A stretch of 38,481 bases of DNA from Pseudomonadota bacterium. GTDB taxonomy: Bacteria > Pseudomonadota > Alphaproteobacteria > Rhizobiales > Beijerinckiaceae. Location of the stretch: positions 1-38,481 of the forward strand of contig JAJYDD010000002.1 of the NCBI GenBank assembly GCA_021777795.1, in the 5' to 3' direction. The notes below the pieces were generated by a model, which saw nothing but the letters and a program-made list of their open reading frames with translations, had not been told where the DNA came from and did not search any database. The stretch's first letter is position 1, and each line of letters begins with the position of its first letter. This document shows positions 18,870 to 27,354 of the stretch, piece by piece. A program made the position numbers and the translations under genes.

Positions 18870-20249
18870 TCAGCTCCTCGCCTTGGCGCGCAAGGTGTGG
18901 CCGGCGTCGGCGAGCCGCGTGCGGTCCTCGGCCGGCCGGTCGGCCGCGACCCCCCAGTCCAGCGGCTCGTCCTGCGCGTAGCGCTTGCCAAGGCGAAAGG
19001 CGATCTCCGCCTTCTGCAATTCGGCGCCAAGATAGAAGGCGTGCGCGCCGTCGTTTTCCACGGCGAGCTTGTCGAACAGCGCCAAGGCGTCCGTGGCGAC
19101 CCAATGGCCCAGGGCGTTGAAGACATGCACGCCGTCGGCGGCGACCTCGATGCGGAAATTGCGGTCCTTCACTTGCGCCGCCGTGGCGGCGATCTCGGCC
19201 GGGGTGTTGGGAAACGGCGTGCGGTCGTGAACCTGCAACAGCGCGCGGCCATAGCCCTTGGGCAGACTGTGATCGCGGCGCGCCGCGAACATTATGCGGC
19301 GCGCCGCGTCATGTTCCTCCACCGTTCGGCGGGTATGTGGGCTCACCTGCACCGTCAGCGCATTGGCGATGCGCAGTTCCGAGCAGACCCCCAGCAGCAG
19401 GGCCGTCACGCCGGCGCTGTCGGCCTCCGTCAACTCCGTCAGGTTGCCCGTGCCCATTATCATCTCGGCATCCGGCAGGCGGGCGCGCAATTCACGGTAG
19501 CGGGCGAGCGAATCGGAAAAGCCGAAATGGATGGGGTCGAGGATCGGATCGAGGATCGGCCGCAATGCACGCGCCCGCTCGTAGGCGCGCACGAGCGAAT
19601 CGAGATCGCCGTGGCTCGCGGGGATCAACACCGGGCGCGCGCCGCCGGCGAGGTCGAGCGTATGCTCCGTCAGGCTCAGCAGATAATCCGCCCCCGCCGC
19701 CGCGCCGCGCCGCAGTTCCTCGGGATGGGCGGAATCGACGCTCACCGCGCATCCCTCCGCCTTCAACCGTCGCACCGCCGCTTCAAGATGGGCGAACGGC
19801 GTATCGGGCAGGCAGCCGAGATCGACGACGTCGGCGCCAGCGCGCCGCAGCGCGCCCGCGCGCGCGCTCAGCGCGTCGAGCGACAGCGCGGAAGCATCGA
19901 CGATCTCAGCGAAGATGCGCAGGTCATGGCCGGCGAGATCGGGCGGGCCGCCGCCTTTGCCGAAATAGGCCGGCAGGTCCTTCACTTCGTCCGGGCCGCG
20001 CTCGAAGGTCGCGCCAAAGGCTTGCGCCAGGCGGTCGAGATCGGCCCGGCAGCGGCCCGGCAACACGACGCGGCTCGCTGGCAGCGGGCGGGGCAGGCGA
20101 TTCATCAAGATCGGTTCGGTCATCAACGCGGCGACCTTCACGCCGATGTCCAGGATTTCATAGGCGAAGGGCGGCGCCATCGCGGCGAGCACGGCTTCGA
20201 GCCTCGGCCTTGCGAGCCGCCCGGTGACGAACAGCAGGCGCTCGCTCAT
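18870..20249 (-). CDS. Dihydropteroate synthase-related protein (H4MPT-associated, DUF6513-type)
   Basis: 459 aa; GADVVDLGCLPDTPFAHLEAAVRRLKAEGCAVSVDSAHPEELRRGAAAGADYLLSL DHPS-like barrel; MIMGTGNLTELTEADSAGVTALLLG. Confidence 0.85.
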   Translation of the reverse strand: MSERLLFVTGRLARPRLEAVLAAMAPPFAYEILDIGVKVAALMTEPILMNRLPRPLPASRVVLPGRCRADLDRLAQAFGATFERGPDEVKDLPAYFGKGGGPPDLAGHDLRIFAEIVDASALSLDALSARAGALRRAGADVVDLGCLPDTPFAHLEAAVRRLKAEGCAVSVDSAHPEELRRGAAAGADYLLSLTEHTLDLAGGARPVLIPASHGDLDSLVRAYERARALRPILDPILDPIHFGFSDSLARYRELRARLPDAEMIMGTGNLTELTEADSAGVTALLLGVCSELRIANALTVQVSPHTRRTVEEHDAARRIMFAARRDHSLPKGYGRALLQVHDRTPFPNTPAEIAATAAQVKDRNFRIEVAADGVHVFNALGHWVATDALALFDKLAVENDGAHAFYLGAELQKAEIAFRLGKRYAQDEPLDWGVAADRPAEDRTRLADAGHTLRAKARS

Positions 20250-20791
20250 AAGGCGAGGTCGGCCCGCCGTCGCGCCAGCGCCTCGGCAAGCTCGCTTGGA
20301 GAATCGACGGCGGTTACGCCCTCGAAACGGCCGAGCTTGTCGCGGTTCTCAAGGTCGATCGGGCGCGGATAGACCTTCACCATGCCTTTCGGCGCTTCGG
20401 TCAGCAACTCGGGCGCGGTGTCGCAGGCGAAGACGATGATCGGCACGCGCGTCTTGCCGCCGTGGGCGAACACGTTGGAAACCAGATCGTCGGAGACGCC
20501 ATAGACGAATTTGGCGACCGCGTTGGAGGTCGCGGGGGCGACGACGACGGTGTGATAGACGCCATAATAGAACTGGCCGATGGGCGCGGCGCTGGCGGTC
20601 TTGTCCTGGAAAACGCGGCAGGTCTTGGGCAGGTTCAACTCCTGCTTGTACATGCGCAGCACCTCCGCCGCCGCTTTGCTGAGAAAGAGGTCGAGGTCGG
20701 GGAGATCCCTCACCAGGGAGAATGTCTCTTTTATATAATGCCCGGAGCCGGTGATCGCCCAGGCCCAGCGCGGAATCTTAGGGTTGCTCAT
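20246..20791 (-). CDS. Archaeal-type flavoprotein (AfpA/DmrB-like, candidate dihydromethanopterin reductase)
   Basis: 181 aa; AWAITGSGHYIKETFSLVRDL, VVVAPATSNAVAKFVYGVSDDLVSNV (flavoprotein fold motifs). Confidence 0.82.
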   Translation of the reverse strand: MSNPKIPRWAWAITGSGHYIKETFSLVRDLPDLDLFLSKAAAEVLRMYKQELNLPKTCRVFQDKTASAAPIGQFYYGVYHTVVVAPATSNAVAKFVYGVSDDLVSNVFAHGGKTRVPIIVFACDTAPELLTEAPKGMVKVYPRPIDLENRDKLGRFEGVTAVDSPSELAEALARRRADLAL

Positions 20792-21390
20792 GCGTCAAGC
20801 CGTATCTCGGGGAAGGCTGCGCCGTCGAGCCCTTCGGCAAGCCGATCGGCCGACTCGGGCGCCGCCAGAAAGGCGCGGACCTTGGTCCCGCCGAGATAGG
20901 CTGGAAACAGGGGATCGACAACGCCGTCCCGCGCAAGCTCGCGGGCGGAGGCCGGCACGCCGTGCTTGACGAGGATCAGCCGCTCGGCGCCAAGCTGGCC
21001 CGCAAGCCAGACGGCGAGGCTATCGGAAGTCAAATCCCAGCTCGGCTTCAGCCCCGCCGCCAGCGCCATGCGTTCCGGCGACCAGATCGGCGTTCTGCCG
21101 CGCCGCAGAGCGTCCCGCAACGCCGCCTCCGAATCGGCAAGCGCGAACCCCGGCCGCAGGCTCGCCAGCGCGCGGCCGAACTGGCTCATCGCCATCATCG
21201 CCATTTCGTGCGCGGCGACATCGTCAAATCCGATCTGGGCTTGCTGCGCGCGCACCGCGTCGGCGAAGGGGCCGCCGCCGGGCACGATCACGAGGCGCCC
21301 GGCGTGGCGGGATATCGCATCAAGCCATTCGCCGAGCCTACCGCCTCGCGCTTGCGCGCCGCCGAGCTTGAGGACGACGAGGGGGTTCAT
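20788..21390 (-). CDS. Amino acid kinase-family protein (MfnE-like)
   Basis: 200 aa; VVLKLGGAQARGG..., LVIVPGGGPFADAVR, SDSLAVWLAGQLGAERLILVKHG. Confidence 0.82.
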   Translation of the reverse strand: MNPLVVLKLGGAQARGGRLGEWLDAISRHAGRLVIVPGGGPFADAVRAQQAQIGFDDVAAHEMAMMAMSQFGRALASLRPGFALADSEAALRDALRRGRTPIWSPERMALAAGLKPSWDLTSDSLAVWLAGQLGAERLILVKHGVPASARELARDGVVDPLFPAYLGGTKVRAFLAAPESADRLAEGLDGAAFPEIRLDA

Positions 21391-21425
21391 GCCGAGCCCG
21401 CAGCCAAGGCGAGCGGCGGCGAAGC

Positions 21426-21447
21426 GGGGCTAATGGCCATTAGCCCC
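21426..21447. repeat. Perfect 22-bp palindrome GGGGCTAATGGCCATTAGCCCC
   Basis: Read directly; contains the stop codon of the 21430..21945 gene and lies about 36 bp upstream of the 20788..21390 start codon (21390, minus strand). Confidence 0.95.
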
Positions 21448-21945
21448 TTGCCAGTGGCTATGTCCCGAATATCCCCCCGCGCCAAATCCGCGCGAATGAA
21501 GGCCCGAAAGACCGAAACCCTGGATCGTTGACAAGAAATTGTCGAAAAACCCAGGCTGCTCCGCCTCGAAAGCGTCAAGCGAGGCGGCGGAGCGGAATTT
21601 CCACGGCGTCGCCGGATCGGCGCGACTGCCGAGCGTCAGCTTGCGGGTGTCCCAGTCGATGCAGGCCGTCGCGTTCTCGTTCTTGGTGATGAGGCAGACC
21701 GAGCGTCCCTTTGCGGTCGCGAGCAGCCGCGTGAAGCTGACATAGGAGCCGTCGGGCCGCTGGAAAACGTAAGACGAGCTTTTGTCGAGCTTCGTTTCGA
21801 CGCCGCCATGCGCCTTCGCCTGCTCGATCAGCTTGTCCCAGGATTTGTCGCTATCGGTCGCGCTCGCCAAAGCCGGGCCGCAGGCCAGCAAGCCGATCGT
21901 CAAGCTCAAACAAGCCCAACTCAAGCCCTGCCCCGTCATCGCCAT
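21430..21945 (-). CDS. Secreted hypothetical protein with Gly/His-rich C-terminus (possibly IalB-like)
   Basis: 171 aa, hydrophobic N-terminus LSLTIGLLACGPALASA; SYVFQRPDGSYVSFTRLLATAKGRSVCLITKNENATACIDWD; tail GAGGYSGHSHWQGANGH. Confidence 0.6.
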   Translation of the reverse strand: MAMTGQGLSWACLSLTIGLLACGPALASATDSDKSWDKLIEQAKAHGGVETKLDKSSSYVFQRPDGSYVSFTRLLATAKGRSVCLITKNENATACIDWDTRKLTLGSRADPATPWKFRSAASLDAFEAEQPGFFDNFLSTIQGFGLSGLHSRGFGAGGYSGHSHWQGANGH

Positions 21946-22069
21946 ACCCTCAAGAAATGAGCCGTCTCCCCCATATCAATTCGCTTCGGATAAGGAACGC
22001 AAATCCGAGAGCGTGCGTATATCGCGAGCAGGGCGCGAGTATCGCGGTCGCGGGACTGCGGCGCGGTGA

Positions 22070-23488
22070 CTAACCGCTGGCGTCCGGACGCCTCTTGACC
22101 CTCAGCGGCAGGCCGTTGGCCGAGCGCAGGGTCAGCCGCGACACCGGCTCCGGCTGATGGCCGGGAACGGGCGAGAATTCGAAGCGGCGCAGCAACTGCG
22201 CCAAGGCCAGCGTCGCCTCCTGCATCGCGAACGCGGTCCCCGAGCAGACGCGCGGCCCCATGCTGAACGGCAGAAAGGCGCAGGCGCGCGCCGATTTCGT
22301 CGCGGGATCGGCGAAACGGTCGGGATCGAACTGATGCGCGTCGGTCCAGTAGACGCCGTGGCGATGCATGAGCCAAGTCGGCACGATGGTCTGGGCGTGC
22401 GCTTCGACCACCTGCCCGCAGAGTTGCGTCGGCGCTGCGGCGTCGCGCGCGAGGAAGGCGACGGGTGGATAGAGCCGCAGCGTCTCCTGAAACACGTCGC
22501 GGATGAACGGCACGCGGCGCATGTCGGAAAATTCCGGCGCGCGCGACCCCAGCGCCGCGTCCGCTTCGGCGCGCATGCGCTCCTGCACGTCCGGCCGGTT
22601 GGCGATCAGGTAAAGCGCCCAGCCCAGCGCGGCGGCGGAGGTTTCGTGTCCCGCCAGGAAAAGCATCGCCACCTGATCGAGCAATTCCTTCTCGTCGAAG
22701 CGCGTCCCGGTGACGGGATCGGGGGCCGAGATGAGGGTGGCCAGAATGTCGTTGTCCGGCGCCGGCTCGCCGGCCGCGATCTTGGCGAGCCGGCGCGCGA
22801 TCGGGCGCTGCAACGCGCGCCGGATAATCGCTGCGTCGCGCCGCCCACGCCAATAAGAGGGCAGCAGAAAGGTCGGCGCGCCGAGCAGCGACAAAAACCC
22901 ATGCGCGTAGGCGATGCGCTGGAACCGTTCGAACGACGCAAAAATCTCGTGCGCGTCGCGCTCGCTCATCGGCTCGGAATAGAGCGTGCGAAAGATCACG
23001 TCGCCGGCGAAATGCATGGTCTCGACATCGACGTCCATGACCGCGCCGCCCATCTCCGGCGTCCGTTCGACGAGCCGCGCCTCCATCGCATCGCAAGCGT
23101 CGCGCATCAGCCCGAACACCTCGCGCACCCGCGCATTCTCGAACGCCTGGTCGATGATCGCGCGCTGGCGCCGCCAGGCCTCGCCGTTCGAGACGAAGAT
23201 GCTGTAGCCGGTCAGCGCCCGCAGCATCGAATCCATCAGATGCGCCTTGGGGAAGCGCGTCGCGTCGCTGACCAGAACCTGACGGATCGCGTCGGGATCG
23301 CGCGCGAGATAGACAGTGCGCTTCGGCCGAAAAGGGAGACGCGGCAGCGGATGGCGGCTGACCCCGATGAAATCGTAGGAGCCGCGCAGGAACAGCGAAA
23401 GCCCGGAATTGAGAAACTGGCGCGCCCGCGCAAGCGGCGAGGCTTTCTGCTCGGATGCGACCGGGCGCGGGGGGACGAAAGCGTTCAT
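22070..23488 (-). CDS. Cytochrome P450
   Basis: 472 aa; I-helix AGHETS, K-helix ETLR, heme-binding FSMGPRVCSG. Confidence 0.96.
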   Translation of the reverse strand: MNAFVPPRPVASEQKASPLARARQFLNSGLSLFLRGSYDFIGVSRHPLPRLPFRPKRTVYLARDPDAIRQVLVSDATRFPKAHLMDSMLRALTGYSIFVSNGEAWRRQRAIIDQAFENARVREVFGLMRDACDAMEARLVERTPEMGGAVMDVDVETMHFAGDVIFRTLYSEPMSERDAHEIFASFERFQRIAYAHGFLSLLGAPTFLLPSYWRGRRDAAIIRRALQRPIARRLAKIAAGEPAPDNDILATLISAPDPVTGTRFDEKELLDQVAMLFLAGHETSAAALGWALYLIANRPDVQERMRAEADAALGSRAPEFSDMRRVPFIRDVFQETLRLYPPVAFLARDAAAPTQLCGQVVEAHAQTIVPTWLMHRHGVYWTDAHQFDPDRFADPATKSARACAFLPFSMGPRVCSGTAFAMQEATLALAQLLRRFEFSPVPGHQPEPVSRLTLRSANGLPLRVKRRPDASG

Positions 23489-24612
23489 CGCGGCGCCTCT
23501 GCGAAAAAAGGCCCCGGCGAGCCCATCATGCGCACGAGGTCGAACCCGTCCTCGCTATCGGAGGGCTTCAGATATTGAAAATGAAAGTCGAGCGGCCGGC
23601 GACGGATGTGGCGGAAGCGTTCGGGCTTGAGTATGCGATGAAACTCAGGTTCCCAGCGCGTCACCTGCGCCTCGGCGCCGACGAGCGGCCCCATCCGGCA
23701 GGCCGAGGCGGGGTCCGAGCCGGAGGTCACGTCGATCCAATCGACGAAGGGAGAGCGGGCGACCGCTTCGCCCTCGCGCATGGCGCCACGGCCGGGTTCG
23801 ACCCATGTATAGAAAGGGATGATGTTGCCAAGCGTCGCCAAGACGATGCGCCGCGTTGGCCGCTCGCCCAGCGACAGATAGCGCGCCAGCGTCTTCATCG
23901 CCAGGATCGCGCCGAGGCTGTGGCCGACCACGACGATTTCGTCGGCTTCGTTTGCGCGCTCGACCTCGGCGATGCGCGCGGCGAAGGCGGCGCAACGCGC
24001 GTCCCAGGACGGCGCCTCGCCCTTGGCGGTCTCGACGATGCAGGCGAAGCCCTTGGCCAACCATTCCAGATTGAGCTTGCGCCAGGCGAGATCGCCGACA
24101 AACAGCGCGGCGATCAGCGCCGGAACGGCCAGCCAGCCGCCGTAAGGCAGCGCCCAGGCGCCCAACGCGCCGACTGCGAACGGGAATGCGAATGCTGCGA
24201 CGGCGAGAGCGAGCGGGCCGAGTCCCATGACCAGCAGCGCCCACCGCACCGCCCGCGCGCCGTTGCGCGCCCGCGCGAGCAACCCGCAGCGGTGGTAGAC
24301 GACGAGCGCACGCGCCGCCGCGACCTGGGCGCCAAGCCGGCCCTTGGCGCGCCAATGCCGATCGACGATGTCGTCCCACTTGAGGAATTCGAACGTCGTC
24401 TCCGTCGGCGGCGAGCGCCAGCGCCAGAGCGCGCCATAGGCGCCTTGAGGCTCCAGCGGGCTGACGCTGGCCCTCGGTGGCAAAGACGCGCTCAGTCTCT
24501 TATAGTAACTCTCGGCTCCGCGCGGATCGAAGCCGGCGATGAAGAACACATGCCGCCGCATCGTCGTCGGGACGCTGTCGAGAGGCGACTCGGCGAGTCT
24601 GTCGGAGATCAC
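23485..24612 (-). CDS. Membrane-associated alpha/beta hydrolase (lipase-like)
   Basis: 375 aa; GHSLG nucleophile elbow, FFIAGFDPRG, two or more central hydrophobic segments; ATGA overlap with P450. Start may be 24561 (MRRHVFFIAG). Confidence 0.75.
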   Translation of the reverse strand: MISDRLAESPLDSVPTTMRRHVFFIAGFDPRGAESYYKRLSASLPPRASVSPLEPQGAYGALWRWRSPPTETTFEFLKWDDIVDRHWRAKGRLGAQVAAARALVVYHRCGLLARARNGARAVRWALLVMGLGPLALAVAAFAFPFAVGALGAWALPYGGWLAVPALIAALFVGDLAWRKLNLEWLAKGFACIVETAKGEAPSWDARCAAFAARIAEVERANEADEIVVVGHSLGAILAMKTLARYLSLGERPTRRIVLATLGNIIPFYTWVEPGRGAMREGEAVARSPFVDWIDVTSGSDPASACRMGPLVGAEAQVTRWEPEFHRILKPERFRHIRRRPLDFHFQYLKPSDSEDGFDLVRMMGSPGPFFAEAPR

Positions 24613-24760
24613 GAAGCGTCCGGCGCGAAGAGAATTTGCATCCCTTCCATAACGACCGAATGGCCGCAGTCAAAGGGCGGTCCGCGACTCGTCGTCACCG
24701 ACCTGTGACAATAAGGCTACAACTGGGTGACGGCGCTGGGACAGAGAGGGCTCAATAAAG

Positions 24761-24778
24761 GCTTAACTGCGTCAAGCG
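24761..24778. promoter_or_regulatory. Imperfect inverted-repeat motif GCTTAACTGCGTCAAGCG (possible operator)
   Basis: Near copy of 33121-33141 in another intergenic region. Confidence 0.35.
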
Positions 24779-25061
24779 TTTAGACTCAAAGCCTGTCAAC
24801 AATACGCAGAAACGGGTGGATCACGGGTCGGAGGAGCCGATTCTTTCGGCCGGCGACCAGAAAGTTTCCGCGTCCCACCCGCAGCGCCCCACGTCAGACC
24901 CTATCTCGATTTCAAGGCCTTGGAAGATCACCTGCCCAAAAGCGACAAGCGAGTCGGGCCCAAACGCACTTGGCGGCTGATGTCAAGCAGGCATTTCCGT
25001 TGCCGGACCGCTTCGCCCGTGCCATATAGAGCCTAGGGAATTTCGGCGGGCGGGGCCGATC

Positions 25062-25193
25062 ATGATAGAAAAACTAAAGAACTCTCGCGTCTTAAAGAGC
25101 ATAAAAGCTCCGCGGGACAATGTTGGTGTCAAGAACATACTTACGGATAACGCGCGTGATGTTGGTCCTATTCTTCAATATAGCGATTTTTGA
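25062..25193 (+). CDS. Possible small ORF, 43 aa, in an AT-rich pocket
   Basis: ATGATAGAAAAACTAAAG... = MIEKLKNSRVLKSIKAPRDNVGVKNILTDNARDVGPILQYSDF*. Local GC about 41% by hand count (58 of 140 in 25061-25200). No recognised family, weak RBS. Confidence 0.3.
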   Translation: MIEKLKNSRVLKSIKAPRDNVGVKNILTDNARDVGPILQYSDF

Positions 25194-25567
25194 GTCGACT
25201 CCATCGAGATGAGTTGCGGTCGAATCCCGACATAATTCATTTTGATTTGTCGGCCGTACCGTTCTCTGGCAAGTTCCGCGCAAAATGAAGCTAGGACTGG
25301 CCCCTGGCTCGAACTTCTGTAGGCTTATGATGCAAAAAGTCCGACAATACTTCGTCACGGGTTCTCGGCGGGCGTATTCTGTTCGGGAGCGTCAGGCCGT
25401 AAAAACTGTCCAACGCAGGGAATACGGCGAGGAAAACCGACGCTTGTAGCGCGCCGGCTCGTCCCGAGCGCGGACCGAACCGCGTCGTGACCTCCCTCTC
25501 GTCCGCGAAATTCGCAGAGACCCTCCATGACCCCCATCGTACTTCTATCGCTCGGAGGCGCAAGCTC

Positions 25568-27001
25568 ATGAGCGCCAAAGGCTCTTTGCGCCTCGCCCCG
25601 AAGACCCCGCCCGTCGCGGTCGAGGACGTATGGCGGCGCGCCGCCGAGCGGCTTCGCGTCGGGCTCGGCGAAGACGTGTTCAATAGCTGGTTCGGCGGCC
25701 TTCGCCTTGAGGAGTTCGTCTCCGGACGGGCGCGATTCTCGGTTTCCACGCGCTTCCTGAAGAGCTGGATCGAGGCTCATTATCAGGAGAAGCTGTTCTC
25801 CGCGCTCGCGGCCGAGCTGGAGGGCGTCCTGGCCGTCGAGATTCAGGTGCGATCCAGCCAGCCAAGCCCCTTGCGTCTCGCCGAGGCCCAAACCGTGACC
25901 GCTCATGACGCGCCTCAGCCGGTTCCGGCTTCGACCAAGCGTTGGCAGGACGACGAAGCGAGGGCGCAACTGGGGTCGCCGCTCGACCGACGGCTGACGT
26001 TCTCCACCTTCATCGTCGGCCGCGCCAACGAACTGGCGCTGTCGCTGGCGCGCAAATTGTCGGACGAACCGGGCGCACCCAGCCCGCCGCTGTTTTTCCA
26101 TTCCGCTGTCGGCCTCGGCAAGACCCATCTCTTGCAGGCCATCGCCCATGCTGGGATCGCGCGCCGCCAGTCGGTCGCCTATCTCACGGCTGAAACCTTC
26201 ATGTACGGTTTCGTCAACGCGCTGCGCAGCCAGGCCGCGATTGCGTTCAAGGAGCGGCTGCGCTCCATAGACCTGCTCATCTTCGACGACGCGCAGTTCC
26301 TGCAAGGCCGCGTGATTCAGGCCGAGTTCGGCCATGCGCTCAACGCGTTGATCGACGGGGGACGCAAGGTGGTGATCGCCGCCGACCGTCCGCCCTCGGA
26401 GCTTGACGCCGTGGACGAACGCGTGCGTTCGCGGCTGGCCGGCGGCGTCTGCGTGGAGATGCGGGCGCTCGACGAAGCGCTGCGGCTGAAGATACTGGAG
26501 GCGCGGCTGGACGCCGCCAAGCTCGCCTATCCCTCGCTCCAGGTGCCGCGCGAGGTGCTGCTGTTCCTCGCCGGCGCGGTGGTGTCGAATGGCCGCGACC
26601 TCGAAGGCGCGATCAACCGGCTGGTCGCCCACGCCCAACTCGCTGGCCAGCCGATGACGGTGGCGGCAGCAGAGGCGGCCGTGCGCGACCTGATTCGTCC
26701 CCATGAGCCCAAGCGGGTCAAGATTGAAGAGATTCAAAAGCGCGTCGCCACCCACTTCAACGTCTCGCGCGCCGATCTCCTTTCCTCGCGGCGCACCGCC
26801 GCGGTGGTGATGCCGCGCCAGATCGCCATGTATCTCGCCAAGTCGCTGACCTTGCGTTCGCTGCCTGAAATCGGGCGCCGATTCGGCGGACGCGATCATA
26901 CGACCGTGCTCCACGCCGTCCGCAAGATCGACAATCTCTGCAACAACGACTCCGCGCTGCGCGAGGAGATCGACGTTCTCAAGCGTATGCTGCAGGAGTG
27001 A
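25568..27001 (+). CDS. dnaA: Chromosomal replication initiator protein DnaA
   Basis: Domain I WFGGLRLE; Walker A GLGKTHLLQAI; Walker B LLIFDDAQFLQGR; domain IV RRTAAVVMPRQIAMYLAKSLTLRSLPEIGRRFGGRDHTTVLHAVRKI. Start 25568 chosen by the SD GGAGG upstream. Confidence 0.95.
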   Translation: MSAKGSLRLAPKTPPVAVEDVWRRAAERLRVGLGEDVFNSWFGGLRLEEFVSGRARFSVSTRFLKSWIEAHYQEKLFSALAAELEGVLAVEIQVRSSQPSPLRLAEAQTVTAHDAPQPVPASTKRWQDDEARAQLGSPLDRRLTFSTFIVGRANELALSLARKLSDEPGAPSPPLFFHSAVGLGKTHLLQAIAHAGIARRQSVAYLTAETFMYGFVNALRSQAAIAFKERLRSIDLLIFDDAQFLQGRVIQAEFGHALNALIDGGRKVVIAADRPPSELDAVDERVRSRLAGGVCVEMRALDEALRLKILEARLDAAKLAYPSLQVPREVLLFLAGAVVSNGRDLEGAINRLVAHAQLAGQPMTVAAAEAAVRDLIRPHEPKRVKIEEIQKRVATHFNVSRADLLSSRRTAAVVMPRQIAMYLAKSLTLRSLPEIGRRFGGRDHTTVLHAVRKIDNLCNNDSALREEIDVLKRMLQE

Positions 27002-27004
27002 GCG

Positions 27005-27352
27005 GTGGGATTCGTCTACAAAGTCGTCTCGCAAGCGGAATGGACGCAGGCCGAACGCGACGGCGTGTTCCGTGGCGCTGAGATAGATCATCGCGACGGT
27101 TACATTCATCTGTCGAGCGCCGAGCAGGTGGAGAAGACCGTCGCGCTCTATTTCGCCGAGCGCGACGACCTCGTCCTAGTGGCGCTCGAAGCCGATAGGC
27201 TCGGCGCGGCGCTCAAATGGGAGCCGTCGCGCGGCGGGGCGCTGTTCCCACATCTCTACGCGACGCTGCCGCTCGACCGCGTCGCCTGGTCGAAGCCGTT
27301 CTCGTCGCGCGACGCCAGGGCGCTGCGCGCGCTGATCGCAGACGGCGCTTAA
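27005..27352 (+). CDS. DUF952 domain-containing protein
   Basis: 115 aa GTG start; VYKVVSQAEWTQAERDGVFRGAEIDHRDGYIHLSSAEQVEKTVALYF. Confidence 0.9.
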   Translation: MGFVYKVVSQAEWTQAERDGVFRGAEIDHRDGYIHLSSAEQVEKTVALYFAERDDLVLVALEADRLGAALKWEPSRGGALFPHLYATLPLDRVAWSKPFSSRDARALRALIADGA

Positions 27353-27354
27353 GC

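Noticed and set aside
19534-19557. 12-bp tandem repeat coding ILDP-ILDP
   Set aside because: Possibly a conserved protein motif of the DHPS-like family, so not counted as a separate duplication event.
17676-20372. 898-aa plus-strand ORF opposite the cofactor operon
   Set aside because: Antisense shadow ORF typical of high-GC coding DNA; Arg/Ala-rich with no recognisable domain, while the minus-strand genes have clear motifs.
24613-25567. Possible oriC upstream of dnaA
   Set aside because: Only two weak 7/9 matches to TTATCCACA were found (GGTGGATCA at 24815-24823 and TACGGATAA at 25142-25150, both as reverse complements). No cluster of boxes or AT-rich 13-mers is visible, and in many alphaproteobacteria dnaA is not next to oriC.
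25355-27109. 584-aa minus-strand ORF opposite dnaA
   Set aside because: Shadow of dnaA codon bias; no domain signal.
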